Assembly: GCA_944393415.1 (NCBI GenBank)
Contig: CALYAD010000053.1
Location: 1 to 64,000, forward strand
Origin: an uncultured Clostridia bacterium
GTDB taxonomy: Bacteria > Bacillota > Clostridia > Oscillospirales > CAG-272
Length of the DNA stretch: 64,000 nt
Direction: 5' to 3'
The position numbers were made by a program, and so were the translations under genes. This document shows positions 27,201 through 35,652 of the stretch, one piece after another. The notes beneath the pieces were generated by a model, which did not search any database, was not told the origin of the DNA, and worked only from the letters and a program-made list of their open reading frames with translations. How positions within the stretch are numbered: the stretch's first letter is position 1; every line of letters starts with the position of its first letter.

Positions 27201-27620
27201 TCAGGAAGGGTCCTGATCATCTGTCGCGACCTGCACTCCGTACGGTGTAAGAAGGAAGGTGCGGTCGGCGGGACGTTCGATCTTACCTTGTATCGCGTAT
27301 ATAAATCCCGCGATAAAGTCGATCATTCTTCTTCCGTCGGAATCATTCATTTCGTCAAGATTCAGCACTATCGTCTGACCGAGCTTCAGGCTGTCGGCGA
27401 TATCGTGAGCATCCTTGTCGCTGAGCTTCTTCGGACGGACGACCTTCATCTGCAGAGAGCCCTGAGCCGTTGTTTCTCTTGTTCTGATCTGTTCCACTGT
27501 TTGTATCTCCTTTTCGTTATCTTCAAAATACGGATCCCGCGAAAAATTTAACGTTGAATTTGTTTGTGGCACGGGGTTCCTTGAGCCTCTTGGGCTTTTT
27601 GTGGATTTCCAGAATTCCAT
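27201..27620 (-). CDS. sepF: cell division protein SepF
   Basis: This 139-residue protein has a short N-terminal segment, a variable linker and the C-terminal SepF domain (about 55-130), with VVRPKKLSDKDAHDIADSL, VLNLDEM and RRMIDFIAGFIYAIQG. SepF bundles FtsZ filaments and anchors the Z ring to the membrane. The ATG at 27620 is chosen because AGGAGG lies five bases before it; the frame is open seven codons more. The N-terminus (MEFWKSTKS) is a weaker membrane helix than in Bacillus SepF. Confidence 0.9.
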   Translation of the reverse strand: MEFWKSTKSPRGSRNPVPQTNSTLNFSRDPYFEDNEKEIQTVEQIRTRETTAQGSLQMKVVRPKKLSDKDAHDIADSLKLGQTIVLNLDEMNDSDGRRMIDFIAGFIYAIQGKIERPADRTFLLTPYGVQVATDDQDPS

Positions 27621-27731
27621 TGCTACCTCCTGAATTTTCATATCTTTTAATTTTATTTCCGAAAGCCTGATATTGTCCGGTTAAACCGGTACCTACCGAC
27701 TGATTCGTTTTCCTGTTTTTTGTTTTTTCCC

Positions 27732-28457
27732 TCAGACGCGTTTATCCGTCACATTGTCCGGTTTCGGTCTCTTACCGAAGATCGCAGAGCCGAGCCTTAC
27801 AAGGTTTGCCCCGCATTCAAGCGCCTCCGTGTAGCTCTCAGACATTCCCATGCTGAGCGTTTCCATGAATACGCCGGGAATGCGCACGGCTGAGATACGG
27901 CAAAAAAGCTCTCTTACACGGCTGAAATATTCTATGTACTCGCTGCGCGAGCTTCCCGCCGGCGCCATCGTCATAAGTCCGGAGACACGTATTCCGGCTA
28001 CCTCGGAGGCTTGTCTGACAAAATCCTCCGCGTCCTCCGGAAACACACCTCCCTTTTCGGCTTCCCTTGCGACGTTTATCTCCGCCAGCACCGGCATCAC
28101 CCGGCCTATAGCGGCGCTTCGCTTTCCGATTTCCCTTGCAAGCGAAATACTGTCAAGCGAATGTATCATCTCCACCTTGTCTACTATCTGTCTGACCTTG
28201 TTTGACTGCAGACGTCCGATAAAATGAATATGCAGCCTCTCTTTATCGAGAAGAGGATATTTTTCTGCCAGCTCCTGCGCTTTGTTCTCTCCGATATAGC
28301 TGATACCCAGCTCCCGAGCCGCGTAATTTATGACCTCCGCGTCCACTGTTTTTGTAGCCGCAAGCAGTATCACGTCTGACCCGACCGAAGCGCTCCGGAT
28401 ACGCGCCCTTATATTATTAAGATTATTCGCTATAAAGCTTTTATATTCCTCGGTCAT
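27732..28457 (-). CDS. YggS family PLP-binding protein (PLP homeostasis)
   Basis: This 241-residue protein is of the alanine-racemase-fold YggS/PLPBP family. Pyridoxal phosphate would bind Lys in LLAATKTVD near residue 36, with YIGENKAQEL, HFIGRLQSNK, SLSMGMSESYTEAL and VRLGSAIFGKR as further signatures. These proteins balance vitamin B6 and amino acid pools. It sits upstream of sepF and yggT in the usual division-associated cluster. GGAGTGAT precedes the ATG. Confidence 0.93.
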   Translation of the reverse strand: MTEEYKSFIANNLNNIRARIRSASVGSDVILLAATKTVDAEVINYAARELGISYIGENKAQELAEKYPLLDKERLHIHFIGRLQSNKVRQIVDKVEMIHSLDSISLAREIGKRSAAIGRVMPVLAEINVAREAEKGGVFPEDAEDFVRQASEVAGIRVSGLMTMAPAGSSRSEYIEYFSRVRELFCRISAVRIPGVFMETLSMGMSESYTEALECGANLVRLGSAIFGKRPKPDNVTDKRV

Positions 28458-28567
28458 TGTAGTTAAATATCACTCCCGCACACGCCGATTACGGCTTTTA
28501 TGGATTATTTTGTATAATTTTCCGGTTTTTTCAGTGATAAAAACAGCTTATTTACCGTAATGATACC

Positions 28568-28576
28568 AGTATAACA
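28568..28576 (-). promoter_or_regulatory. possible extended -10 promoter for yggS-sepF-yggT
   Basis: On the minus strand TGTTATACT (TG-N-TATACT) lies about 110 bases before the yggS start, just after miaA ends, in an AT-rich stretch. No good -35 was found, so the call is weak. Confidence 0.35.
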
Positions 28577-28580
28577 TATT

Positions 28581-29516
28581 TTAATTAATATTTATAATAT
28601 TTATCGCAGAATTTACAATAAATTCAAAATTATCCTGTCCCTCAGGGCATTTATCGGGGTATATCCAGTTTATTTCCGGGTTTCTTCTGAACCATGTCAG
28701 CTGACGCTTGGCGTATGCGCGTGAGCTTTTCTTTATCTCCTCCACCGCCTCGGAAAGCGTGCAAACGCCGTCAATATATGATAAAAGCTCTTTGTATCCT
28801 ATTGCCTGAGAAGCGGTCGACGCGCGGAAGCATGGAGTATCAAGCCGTTTGACCTCGTCAAGAAGTCCTCTGTCCATCATGATATCCACCCGCTTGTCAA
28901 TACGGCGGTAAAGGATTTCACGGTCATGGTAATCAAGGCCGATTACGGTGGCGTCATATTTATCACCGTTCTCCCGGGATTCCCTGTCCCAGACAGTTTT
29001 GGTCTTTCCGGTAACATGGTATATTTCAAGCGCGCGTATAACCCGCCTTACGTTATTTCTGTGAATCTTCCCGGCTGCCTCCGGATCAACGGATAGCAGC
29101 TGTGCGTACAGCTCGTCCGGACTCTTTTTCATTAAAGCCGCCCGATACTCCCTGTCTATACCGGCGTCCGAAAGGCGTGTTCCTTTCAGCACGCTGTCAA
29201 GATAAAGCCCCGTGCCGCCGCAGAATATCGGCGTCTTATTACGCGATATTATATCATCCGCCGCATTCTCGGCAAGCGATACATAATCCGAACAGGAAAA
29301 GCTTTCACCACAGGAGATAATGGAGGTCAGGTGATGCGGTACCCCGCGTGCTTCCTCAGCGCTTACCTTGGCTGTCCCGATATCCATTTCTTTATACACC
29401 TGCATGGAATCACAGGATATGATTTCTCCGTCAAGCCTTAACGCAAGCTCCACCGCCAGCGATGTCTTGCCTGACGCCGTAGGACCTGCCACGGCTATAA
29501 CTTTTGCCTTATTCAT
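28581..29516 (-). CDS. miaA: tRNA dimethylallyltransferase
   Basis: This 311-residue enzyme adds a dimethylallyl group to A37 of UNN-decoding tRNAs. It shows the P-loop AGPTASGKTSLAVEL, SCDSMQVYKEMDIGTAK, GGTGLYLDSVL and the C-terminal AKRQLTWFRR. The ATG at 29516 overlaps the aroC stop as ATGA; the 29 extra open codons upstream lie inside aroC and are rejected. It is the last gene of the aroB-aroA-aroC-miaA unit. Confidence 0.95.
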   Translation of the reverse strand: MNKAKVIAVAGPTASGKTSLAVELALRLDGEIISCDSMQVYKEMDIGTAKVSAEEARGVPHHLTSIISCGESFSCSDYVSLAENAADDIISRNKTPIFCGGTGLYLDSVLKGTRLSDAGIDREYRAALMKKSPDELYAQLLSVDPEAAGKIHRNNVRRVIRALEIYHVTGKTKTVWDRESRENGDKYDATVIGLDYHDREILYRRIDKRVDIMMDRGLLDEVKRLDTPCFRASTASQAIGYKELLSYIDGVCTLSEAVEEIKKSSRAYAKRQLTWFRRNPEINWIYPDKCPEGQDNFEFIVNSAINIININ

Positions 29517-30625
29517 ATTTTCTTCATCCCGTCTGTCGGAAGAGCGCCGTATGCGGAAATCATCATATCGCATATCACCGCCGCTGTAATCGATTCCACG
29601 CACGGAAGAGCGCGTATTGCTATGCAGGGATCGTGCCTGCCCTTTATCTCTATTTCCGTATCAGTCAGGGTCGAAAGCGAAACAGTGCGCTGTTTTTTCG
29701 AAATGGAGGCGGTGGGCTTAAACGCCACGCGGAAAACCAGTGGCATTCCGTCGGTTATACCGCCCATCACCCCACCGCAGTTATTTGTCTCTGTCACGAT
29801 TCTTCCGTTACGTATACGAAACGGATCGTTGTGCTCGCTTCCGCGCATCCGGGTCGCCGCAAATCCGGTTCCGAATTCTATACCCCGCACCCCTCCGAGT
29901 CCGAACACGGCGGCTGAAATACGGTTTTCCACACCGTAGAAAAGCGGATCTCCCAGTCCTGCCGGAAGTCCGGTAACTGCAATCTCCGTAATTCCTCCAA
30001 GTGAATCCCCGTCCCCCGCGGCAGCGGCAAGCTCGGCTTTCATGCTCCGCCCCGCCTCAGGAGACAGTACAGGAAAATCCCCTGACAGTACCTTTTCAAA
30101 GTCAAATGAGGTTACCTCCGCCGGATCAAAAGGTATATCCCGCGTATTGCCTACGGAATAAAGATGCGAACCGATAAATATCCCGCGCGCGGAAAGGTAC
30201 TGCTTCAGAACGCCTCCTATAGCGCAGAGCGGCGCCGTCAGACGCGCGGAAAAATGTCCCCCGCCCCTCAGATCGATATCCTTACCGTACCGCACCTGTG
30301 CGGTATAATCAGCGTGGGACGGGCGCGGAGTATCGGAAAAACCGTAATCCGAGGATCGGACGTTTCGGTTGTATATACGCACCCTCAGCGTCTCCCCGTT
30401 CGTTACACTGTTTGTAACCCCGGATTCAAACTCAGGTATATCGTCCTCTTTTCTTTTAGTAGTAAAAGGCAGATTCCCGCCCTGTCTTCGTTTCATAAAC
30501 GCGGCAAGAGCCTCGCGGTCTATTTTTATTCCGGCGGGAATACCGGTAGCCTCGGCGCTTACCCAGTCTCCATGGGATTCTCCCGAAAGCTTTATCTTCA
30601 GGCTTGTTCCGAATTCAGAGGTCAT
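29513..30625 (-). CDS. aroC: chorismate synthase
   Basis: This 370-residue FMN-dependent lyase is the last step of the shikimate pathway (EPSP to chorismate). Motifs are SGESHGDWV at the N-terminus, RPSHADYTAQVRYG, RGGGHFSARLT and the C-terminal RHDPCIAIRALP. It overlaps aroA upstream and miaA downstream by four bases each (ATGA), showing tight translational coupling. Confidence 0.96.
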   Translation of the reverse strand: MTSEFGTSLKIKLSGESHGDWVSAEATGIPAGIKIDREALAAFMKRRQGGNLPFTTKRKEDDIPEFESGVTNSVTNGETLRVRIYNRNVRSSDYGFSDTPRPSHADYTAQVRYGKDIDLRGGGHFSARLTAPLCAIGGVLKQYLSARGIFIGSHLYSVGNTRDIPFDPAEVTSFDFEKVLSGDFPVLSPEAGRSMKAELAAAAGDGDSLGGITEIAVTGLPAGLGDPLFYGVENRISAAVFGLGGVRGIEFGTGFAATRMRGSEHNDPFRIRNGRIVTETNNCGGVMGGITDGMPLVFRVAFKPTASISKKQRTVSLSTLTDTEIEIKGRHDPCIAIRALPCVESITAAVICDMMISAYGALPTDGMKKI

Positions 30626-31923
30626 TGCGTCCGCTCCTTTTTATCCTCGGAAAAGGTTATTTTTCCCCCGCAGGCGGCAAAATCATCAAAAAATCGGGGG
30701 TAGGATTTTTTTACCGCGTCAGAGCCCGTTACCGTAACGTCTCCCCTGCTTATGACAGAGGCGGCGGCGCAGCTCATTACTATGCGATGGTCATTAGCGC
30801 CGTCCGCCGTTCCCCCCGCAAGCTCTCCGGTCCCATATACCTCAAGTGAATCGCCGTACGCCTGAGCTTTTCCTCCAAGCGCCCGGATAAACGCCGCGGT
30901 GGTCTCTATACGGTCGCTTTCCTTAAGCTTAAGACGCGACGCGTTGTAAAGCAGGCTCTTTCCCTTTGCTCCGCAGGCGAGCACGGCAAGAACCGGAAAA
31001 AGATCCGGGAAAGCGGATACGTCTATCGAAAACGGTCTTGCCGCGTTTCTTTGAACCGTCATTACACCATTTTGATAATCGGCGTCCGCGCCGAATTCTC
31101 TGACTATATCAAATATTTTTTTATCAGGCTGCAGACTGCTTATATCCAGCCCGGAAACGGAAATTTTATCCCCGAGAGCGCCAATGACCGCGAAAAAAGC
31201 GGCTCCAGACCAATCTCCCTCGGTCAGATAAACGGCGGGCGGGGTACTTTCCGCGGTTGCGATATCAAGAACGTACCCTGAAAACGGAAATTTATCGTTT
31301 CTCTTTACAACAGACCAATTGATTCCGAAACGGGATAGCGTATTCACCGTCATATCCGCGTACATCGCAGACTGCAGAGGCGTGGTAAGCCTGATCGAAC
31401 AGCTCTCCCCGCTTAACGGCAGAGCCATAAGCAGCCCGCTGATAAACTGTGAGCTTATGTCCCCGGGCATTTCATACTCGCCTCCGCGAGCTCTCCCGCG
31501 TACTGTAAGCGGAAGCAGATCTCCGCTTATGCAGGCGCCTTTTCTGCGCAATTCTTCGGTCAGCGGAAGCAAAGGCCGTAACGGCAGCTTTCCGCTGCCT
31601 GTAAAATACGTCTCATATTCCGTCATAGCGGCGACAGGCAGCAGAAAGCGCAGGGTGGAGCCGCTTTCACCGCAATCGAGACGACCCCCGCCGTGTATTT
31701 TACCGTCTATGCTATACCCGCTTTCCTTTTGCTCCACCCCGGCTCCGAGTGCCGACAGGCACTCCGCCGTTACGGCCATATCCGCGCTCGGACTGTCCGC
31801 GGCGACAAACGTACCGTTCCCGTAAAGCGCGGCGCAGATCATTGCCCGGTGAGCGTCCGACTTGGAAACGGGAGCCTTTATATTTCCTTTTAATCTTCGG
31901 GGAGAAATATGTACGTTTTTCAT
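30622..31923 (-). CDS. aroA: 3-phosphoshikimate 1-carboxyvinyltransferase (EPSP synthase)
   Basis: This 433-residue two-domain enolpyruvyl transferase joins shikimate 3-phosphate and PEP. It has KAPVSKSDAHRAMI (KS.S..HR motif), DCGESGSTLRFLLPVA and the later LKESDRIETTAAFIRALGG. ATG at 31923 overlaps the aroB stop; 18 open codons further upstream are rejected. The N-terminal SGSTLRF in place of NAGTAxR places it with class II-like EPSP synthases, though glyphosate response cannot be claimed from sequence. Confidence 0.95.
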   Translation of the reverse strand: MKNVHISPRRLKGNIKAPVSKSDAHRAMICAALYGNGTFVAADSPSADMAVTAECLSALGAGVEQKESGYSIDGKIHGGGRLDCGESGSTLRFLLPVAAMTEYETYFTGSGKLPLRPLLPLTEELRRKGACISGDLLPLTVRGRARGGEYEMPGDISSQFISGLLMALPLSGESCSIRLTTPLQSAMYADMTVNTLSRFGINWSVVKRNDKFPFSGYVLDIATAESTPPAVYLTEGDWSGAAFFAVIGALGDKISVSGLDISSLQPDKKIFDIVREFGADADYQNGVMTVQRNAARPFSIDVSAFPDLFPVLAVLACGAKGKSLLYNASRLKLKESDRIETTAAFIRALGGKAQAYGDSLEVYGTGELAGGTADGANDHRIVMSCAAASVISRGDVTVTGSDAVKKSYPRFFDDFAACGGKITFSEDKKERTQ

Positions 31924-32951
31924 AGGCCGGACATTATCTCCCCAAGAGCGTCGATCGTGGTACGGTAAAGCTTGCATCGGCCGAATTTTTCCGGAATCAC
32001 TAATGTTATTTCTCCCCCCGAGCGTTTTTTATCGTTCTGCATAGCGTCAAGCATCAAACGCCGGTCAAGCCCGCAGCTCGTAGGAAGCCCGAAACGCTCA
32101 AGCAGCGATACTGCCTTCGAGGTATCGCCGCTTTTACAGAAGCCGAGCTTTTCCCCGGCGCGAAACGCCATAACCGTCCCGATGGCAACCGCCTCGCCGT
32201 GTGTATATGAATTGCCGCTGACCTTTTCTATGGCGTGACCAAAGGTATGCCCGAGATTGAGAATCTGACGTACGCCTGCGTCGCGTTCATCCGAGGCTAC
32301 AATATCACGCTTAATGCTTACGCAACGACAGACAATATCCGATACGTCATACTCATGTAAGAGCTTATCTCCGAGTTCCGGGTCACATATAGCCGCGTAT
32401 TTGACCACCTCAGCCATACCCGATGAGAATTCTCTCGCGGGAAGCGAGGAAAACGCTTCGGGATCGCTTATAACCAACGATGGCTGCCAAAAGCTTCCGA
32501 CCTGGTTTTTCAGACCTCCGAGATTAACTCCTGTTTTACCCCCTACCGAAGAATCGACAGCGGCAAGCAGAGTTGTGGGTACTTGTATAAATTCAATTCC
32601 TCTTAGATAAACGGAAGCGGCGAAGCCGGTGATATCCCCGGTTATCCCACCACCGAGAGCGATCAGCATATCGCTTCGGGTAAAATGCTTTTCCGCCAAA
32701 AGCTCAAGTATAAACCGAACGGTATCTATGGTCTTATTTGCTTCACCGGGCTGAAAAACGACGCTTTCAGGCGTCTGGGGAAAGCTCGCCGCCGTTCGGT
32801 CAAGGTACAGCGCGGCGACATTTGAGTCGCTCACTATACAGAAGCGTTTTTGCGGGAAGCGTTCAAGTACTATTTCGCCTACGCGGTCTATAAGCCCGTT
32901 TCCGATCAGTATATCGTAATTTCTTGAACAGGATACCCTGACTGTTTTCAT
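31920..32951 (-). CDS. aroB: 3-dehydroquinate synthase
   Basis: This 343-residue NAD- and metal-dependent enzyme makes 3-dehydroquinate from DAHP. Visible are GGGITGDITGFAASVYLRG, PTTLLAAVDSSVGGKTGVN, the metal ligands in LNLGHTFGHAIE, and HGEAVAIGT. It heads a unit with aroA and aroC. The start is the ATG at 32951 after AAAGGAATGGTCACTGA; an in-frame ATG 21 bases earlier overlaps that ribosome site. Genes for the other shikimate steps are not in the window. Confidence 0.95.
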   Translation of the reverse strand: MKTVRVSCSRNYDILIGNGLIDRVGEIVLERFPQKRFCIVSDSNVAALYLDRTAASFPQTPESVVFQPGEANKTIDTVRFILELLAEKHFTRSDMLIALGGGITGDITGFAASVYLRGIEFIQVPTTLLAAVDSSVGGKTGVNLGGLKNQVGSFWQPSLVISDPEAFSSLPAREFSSGMAEVVKYAAICDPELGDKLLHEYDVSDIVCRCVSIKRDIVASDERDAGVRQILNLGHTFGHAIEKVSGNSYTHGEAVAIGTVMAFRAGEKLGFCKSGDTSKAVSLLERFGLPTSCGLDRRLMLDAMQNDKKRSGGEITLVIPEKFGRCKLYRTTIDALGEIMSGL

Positions 32952-33045
32952 TTCAGTGACCATTCCTTTCATTATTGAAGTCCCGACACCTCTCCGAAAG
33001 CTTGGAATTCACCCGCAGGCGGAATAAAAAATCCTGCTCCGAATC

Positions 33046-33069
33046 AGCCCCAAATATCTTTTTTGGGCT
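33046..33069 (-). terminator. hairpin directly after rbfA
   Basis: AGCCCAAA and ATTTGGGGCT pair with one bulge, starting one base after the rbfA stop. The T run after it is delayed, so termination may be partial. Confidence 0.5.
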
Positions 33070-33438
33070 TTAACGCTCATCATCCGAGGATCCGGCTTTA
33101 TTTATTTCATTCAGTAAAGCGGAAATACGGCATCCTCTTTCAATTGATTCATCATAGATAAAATTCAATACAGGGGTCTCCCGAAGATTGACCTTCTGCG
33201 CTATATAGGTACGCAAATACCCGGAAGCGCCCCTTAAAGCGTTCCTGATCTCTTTTTCCGTATAATCCTTTGATAAATACGAAAAATAAACGTTTGCCGT
33301 TTTAAGATCTTTAGCGCACTCCACGTCCGTTACCGAAACGAACGCTCTCTGAATGCGGGGATCCTTCGACTGTCGCACAGCCTCGGACAGCACATGGGTA
33401 AGCTCCTCGTTTATTCTGGTTTGTCTGAAAGACGACAT
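33070..33438 (-). CDS. rbfA: ribosome-binding factor A
   Basis: This 122-residue KH-like protein acts late in 30S subunit maturation. It shows the family pattern with RTRINEELTHVLSEAV near the N-terminus, VSVTDVECAKDLKTANVYFSYL and PVLNFIYDESIERG. In most Firmicutes rbfA lies between infB and nrnA/truB; here it is isolated between a B6 kinase gene and aroB. Confidence 0.93.
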   Translation of the reverse strand: MSSFRQTRINEELTHVLSEAVRQSKDPRIQRAFVSVTDVECAKDLKTANVYFSYLSKDYTEKEIRNALRGASGYLRTYIAQKVNLRETPVLNFIYDESIERGCRISALLNEINKAGSSDDER

Positions 33439-33501
33439 TCCGAACCCTACCTTTCCAAGCTTGATCTTAATTATTTCCGATGCCGGCGCAGGTATGCCGG
33501 C

Positions 33502-34320
33502 TTAGAGCGTAAGCTCTCCGAGAATACTCTCAAAATTAACCCCGTAATTATGCTCCGCCGGAGTATTCAGCATCGCGTTACGGGTAAAAACAGCCGCAGC
33601 CTTACCGCTTTCCAGCGCGGACATACCGGAGATGAGTTTTCCGGTAAACACCGAGGCATAAACATCCCCGGTTCCGTGACAGCTCATTTCAAGTTTATCC
33701 TCAAAATGATAAATTATGCTCTTTCCGTCGCACACGCAGATACCGAGCTTTGTCGGTTCAAAGCTGACACCGGTAATTATAACGTTTTTTACGCCGAGGG
33801 CAATCGTCTCAGCGGCAAGCTTTTCTATATACTTCTCGTCATAACTCTCGCGGTAATCAAGCCCTGTCAGAAACGCCGCCTCGGTTATATTAGGCAGAGC
33901 GTAATCCGCCCCGTTTATGAATTTACGCATTCCCGCCACGAAAGCCTCGTCAAATCCGTAATACAGCCTTCCGAGATCAGCCATAGCCGGGTCTATTATC
34001 ACCGGGGCGCCGGGGCGGAGCAGCTTTTCGCGGATCACGTTTATCATATCGAACTGACGCGCGTTTCCGATATATCCGGTATAAATACCGTCAAAATCTA
34101 TTCCGTTATCATTCCAGTGACGGGTTATTTCCGGGATATCGTCTGTCAGATCGCGGAAGGTAAAGCCTGTCCAGTTGCCCGTGTGTGTTGAGAGCACGGC
34201 CGACGGTATAACGGCCGCCTCCACTCCGCAGGCGGAGAGTATAGGAAGCGCTACCGTAAGCGAGCACTGTCCGACGCAGGAGATGTCCTGCACTGTCAAT
34301 ATTCTTTTCTGAGCTTTCAT
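33502..34320 (-). CDS. pyridoxamine/pyridoxal kinase, PdxK/PdxY-like
   Basis: This 272-residue ribokinase-fold protein phosphorylates vitamin B6 vitamers by family. The N-terminal TVQDISCVGQCSLTVALPIL is the substrate-binding signature, followed by TGYIGNARQ, the PNITEAAFLTG metal/ATP region, and the anion-hole motif CHGTGDVYASVF. It has the length usual for the clostridial PdxY-like group. ATG at 34320 follows AAAGGTTTGGTTATAGAA; an in-frame ATG 21 bases upstream overlaps this ribosome site. It precedes rbfA with a 63-base gap. Confidence 0.88.
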   Translation of the reverse strand: MKAQKRILTVQDISCVGQCSLTVALPILSACGVEAAVIPSAVLSTHTGNWTGFTFRDLTDDIPEITRHWNDNGIDFDGIYTGYIGNARQFDMINVIREKLLRPGAPVIIDPAMADLGRLYYGFDEAFVAGMRKFINGADYALPNITEAAFLTGLDYRESYDEKYIEKLAAETIALGVKNVIITGVSFEPTKLGICVCDGKSIIYHFEDKLEMSCHGTGDVYASVFTGKLISGMSALESGKAAAVFTRNAMLNTPAEHNYGVNFESILGELTL

Positions 34321-34420
34321 TTCTATAACCAAACCTTTCATTTTTCAATAACCAAGCCAGCCTCAAGGACCGGAAAACCGCAAGACCGCGGCACAACGCG
34401 CAATTAAATATTTCTGACAG

Positions 34421-35440
34421 CTATACCGGACCCTGCATTCCGAAAAAGGAATAATCAACGTAACACGCGTCGTTTTCCTTACGGACACCGCAGCCGCAGT
34501 TCTGCGCGATATCAAACAGCTTCGCGCCGTCTATGGCGACTATGTTTGGAAGCGAGGATATCACCGCCGCGGCATCCTTGTGAAACCGGGAGGTGGTCAT
34601 AAAGATGCCCCGTGTCCCTTTTTCCACATAAAAAGCGCCCACAAACTCCTTTACTTCCTTCAAGGTTACAAACGAACTGCTTTTCTGCTTACACTGTACC
34701 AACACTTTGTCCGAGAATCCCAGCCAGTCTGACACTTTAAGCATCACGTCTATCCCGCCGTCGTCTGAGCCTCCTATTACGTGGCATGCGGCAACCGACA
34801 TTCCCGCGCACTTGTAAAAGCTATCCAAAAGCAGGGCGCTGTAATTTTCAAAAAATTCTCCGCCCTTGGAATTAAGATAAGCAATAAATTCCTCGTATAC
34901 CGACCCCGGCTTTTTTATAACGATACTGTCTGAGCCTATTGAATATCTTCCGCCTATATAGCGAAGCTTCCCGCGCTTAGTAAGCTCGGGCAGAAGCCTT
35001 GAGGTCAGCTTTGCGATAGCCTTTTCATCAGCGTCCGTTTCAGTCTTATCCGCCCCGAAATAAGCGACCGCCAGCTTAATAAGCTCGTCCTTGGTATAAG
35101 CGCGCGTCTTGAGATGATCGATGAGGTACGGAGCGAGCTCCGCCTCCTTAACGATAAGCGCCGGAGCTTTTATCAGCGTAACCATACCGCTGCTGCTGAT
35201 GGCGACATCCCCGTATTTTTCCATTTTGACAAGCGCGGTACCCACTATGCTGCGATACAGCGACATGGCGCCGGAGGCGCTTCGGTCAGCCAGCTGCTCT
35301 TTTGTAAGGCCCGAGCGCAAAACGACCTTATCTATCAGCTCCTTGCGCCTCATCTCGCCTCCGCCGAGTATTTCACGTATATCGCTTTTTATCTTATTCA
35401 GATAATATTTGTAGTCCGCTCTGATTTCGGAAACGTTCAT
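34421..35440 (-). CDS. Mrr-type restriction endonuclease-like protein
   Basis: This 339-residue protein has helical/winged-helix-like segments in the first 190 residues and a C-terminal PD-(D/E)XK nuclease domain of the Mrr type: SDDGGIDVMLKV, then VLVQCKQ, TLKEVKEFVGAFY, and GIFMTTSRFHKDA. The catalytic Asp and the Gln-x-Lys are present. Mrr proteins cut modified or foreign DNA, but solitary bacterial homologues have mostly unknown roles. No methylase or specificity gene is adjacent, so a classical restriction-modification system is not supported. ATG start at 35440. Confidence 0.8.
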   Translation of the reverse strand: MNVSEIRADYKYYLNKIKSDIREILGGGEMRRKELIDKVVLRSGLTKEQLADRSASGAMSLYRSIVGTALVKMEKYGDVAISSSGMVTLIKAPALIVKEAELAPYLIDHLKTRAYTKDELIKLAVAYFGADKTETDADEKAIAKLTSRLLPELTKRGKLRYIGGRYSIGSDSIVIKKPGSVYEEFIAYLNSKGGEFFENYSALLLDSFYKCAGMSVAACHVIGGSDDGGIDVMLKVSDWLGFSDKVLVQCKQKSSSFVTLKEVKEFVGAFYVEKGTRGIFMTTSRFHKDAAAVISSLPNIVAIDGAKLFDIAQNCGCGVRKENDACYVDYSFFGMQGPV

Positions 35441-35622
35441 TTTTCACCCGTCCTTTATCAGCTCCGCTTACGCAAAACTTTTTAGTGTTCCTAATTATTA
35501 TAATTATACGACTGTACGCAGGTTTTGTCAAGTGAATATAGAAAAAAAGCCCTTATTTTTTCTTACTCAGGCAGGTAAAATTTTTGTGATAAATTTTTAC
35601 AGAACTTTTTATTATAATAAAA

Positions 35623-35643
35623 GGGCTGCCTTGTCGGACAGCC
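35623..35643 (-). terminator. terminator after the 370-residue membrane protein gene
   Basis: On the minus strand GGGCTGTCC and GGCAGCCC arms are followed by TTTTATT. It lies nine bases after the stop codon at 35653. The GGGCTGTC core matches hairpins at 99 and 43425. Confidence 0.8.
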
Positions 35644-35652
35644 CAATCATAT

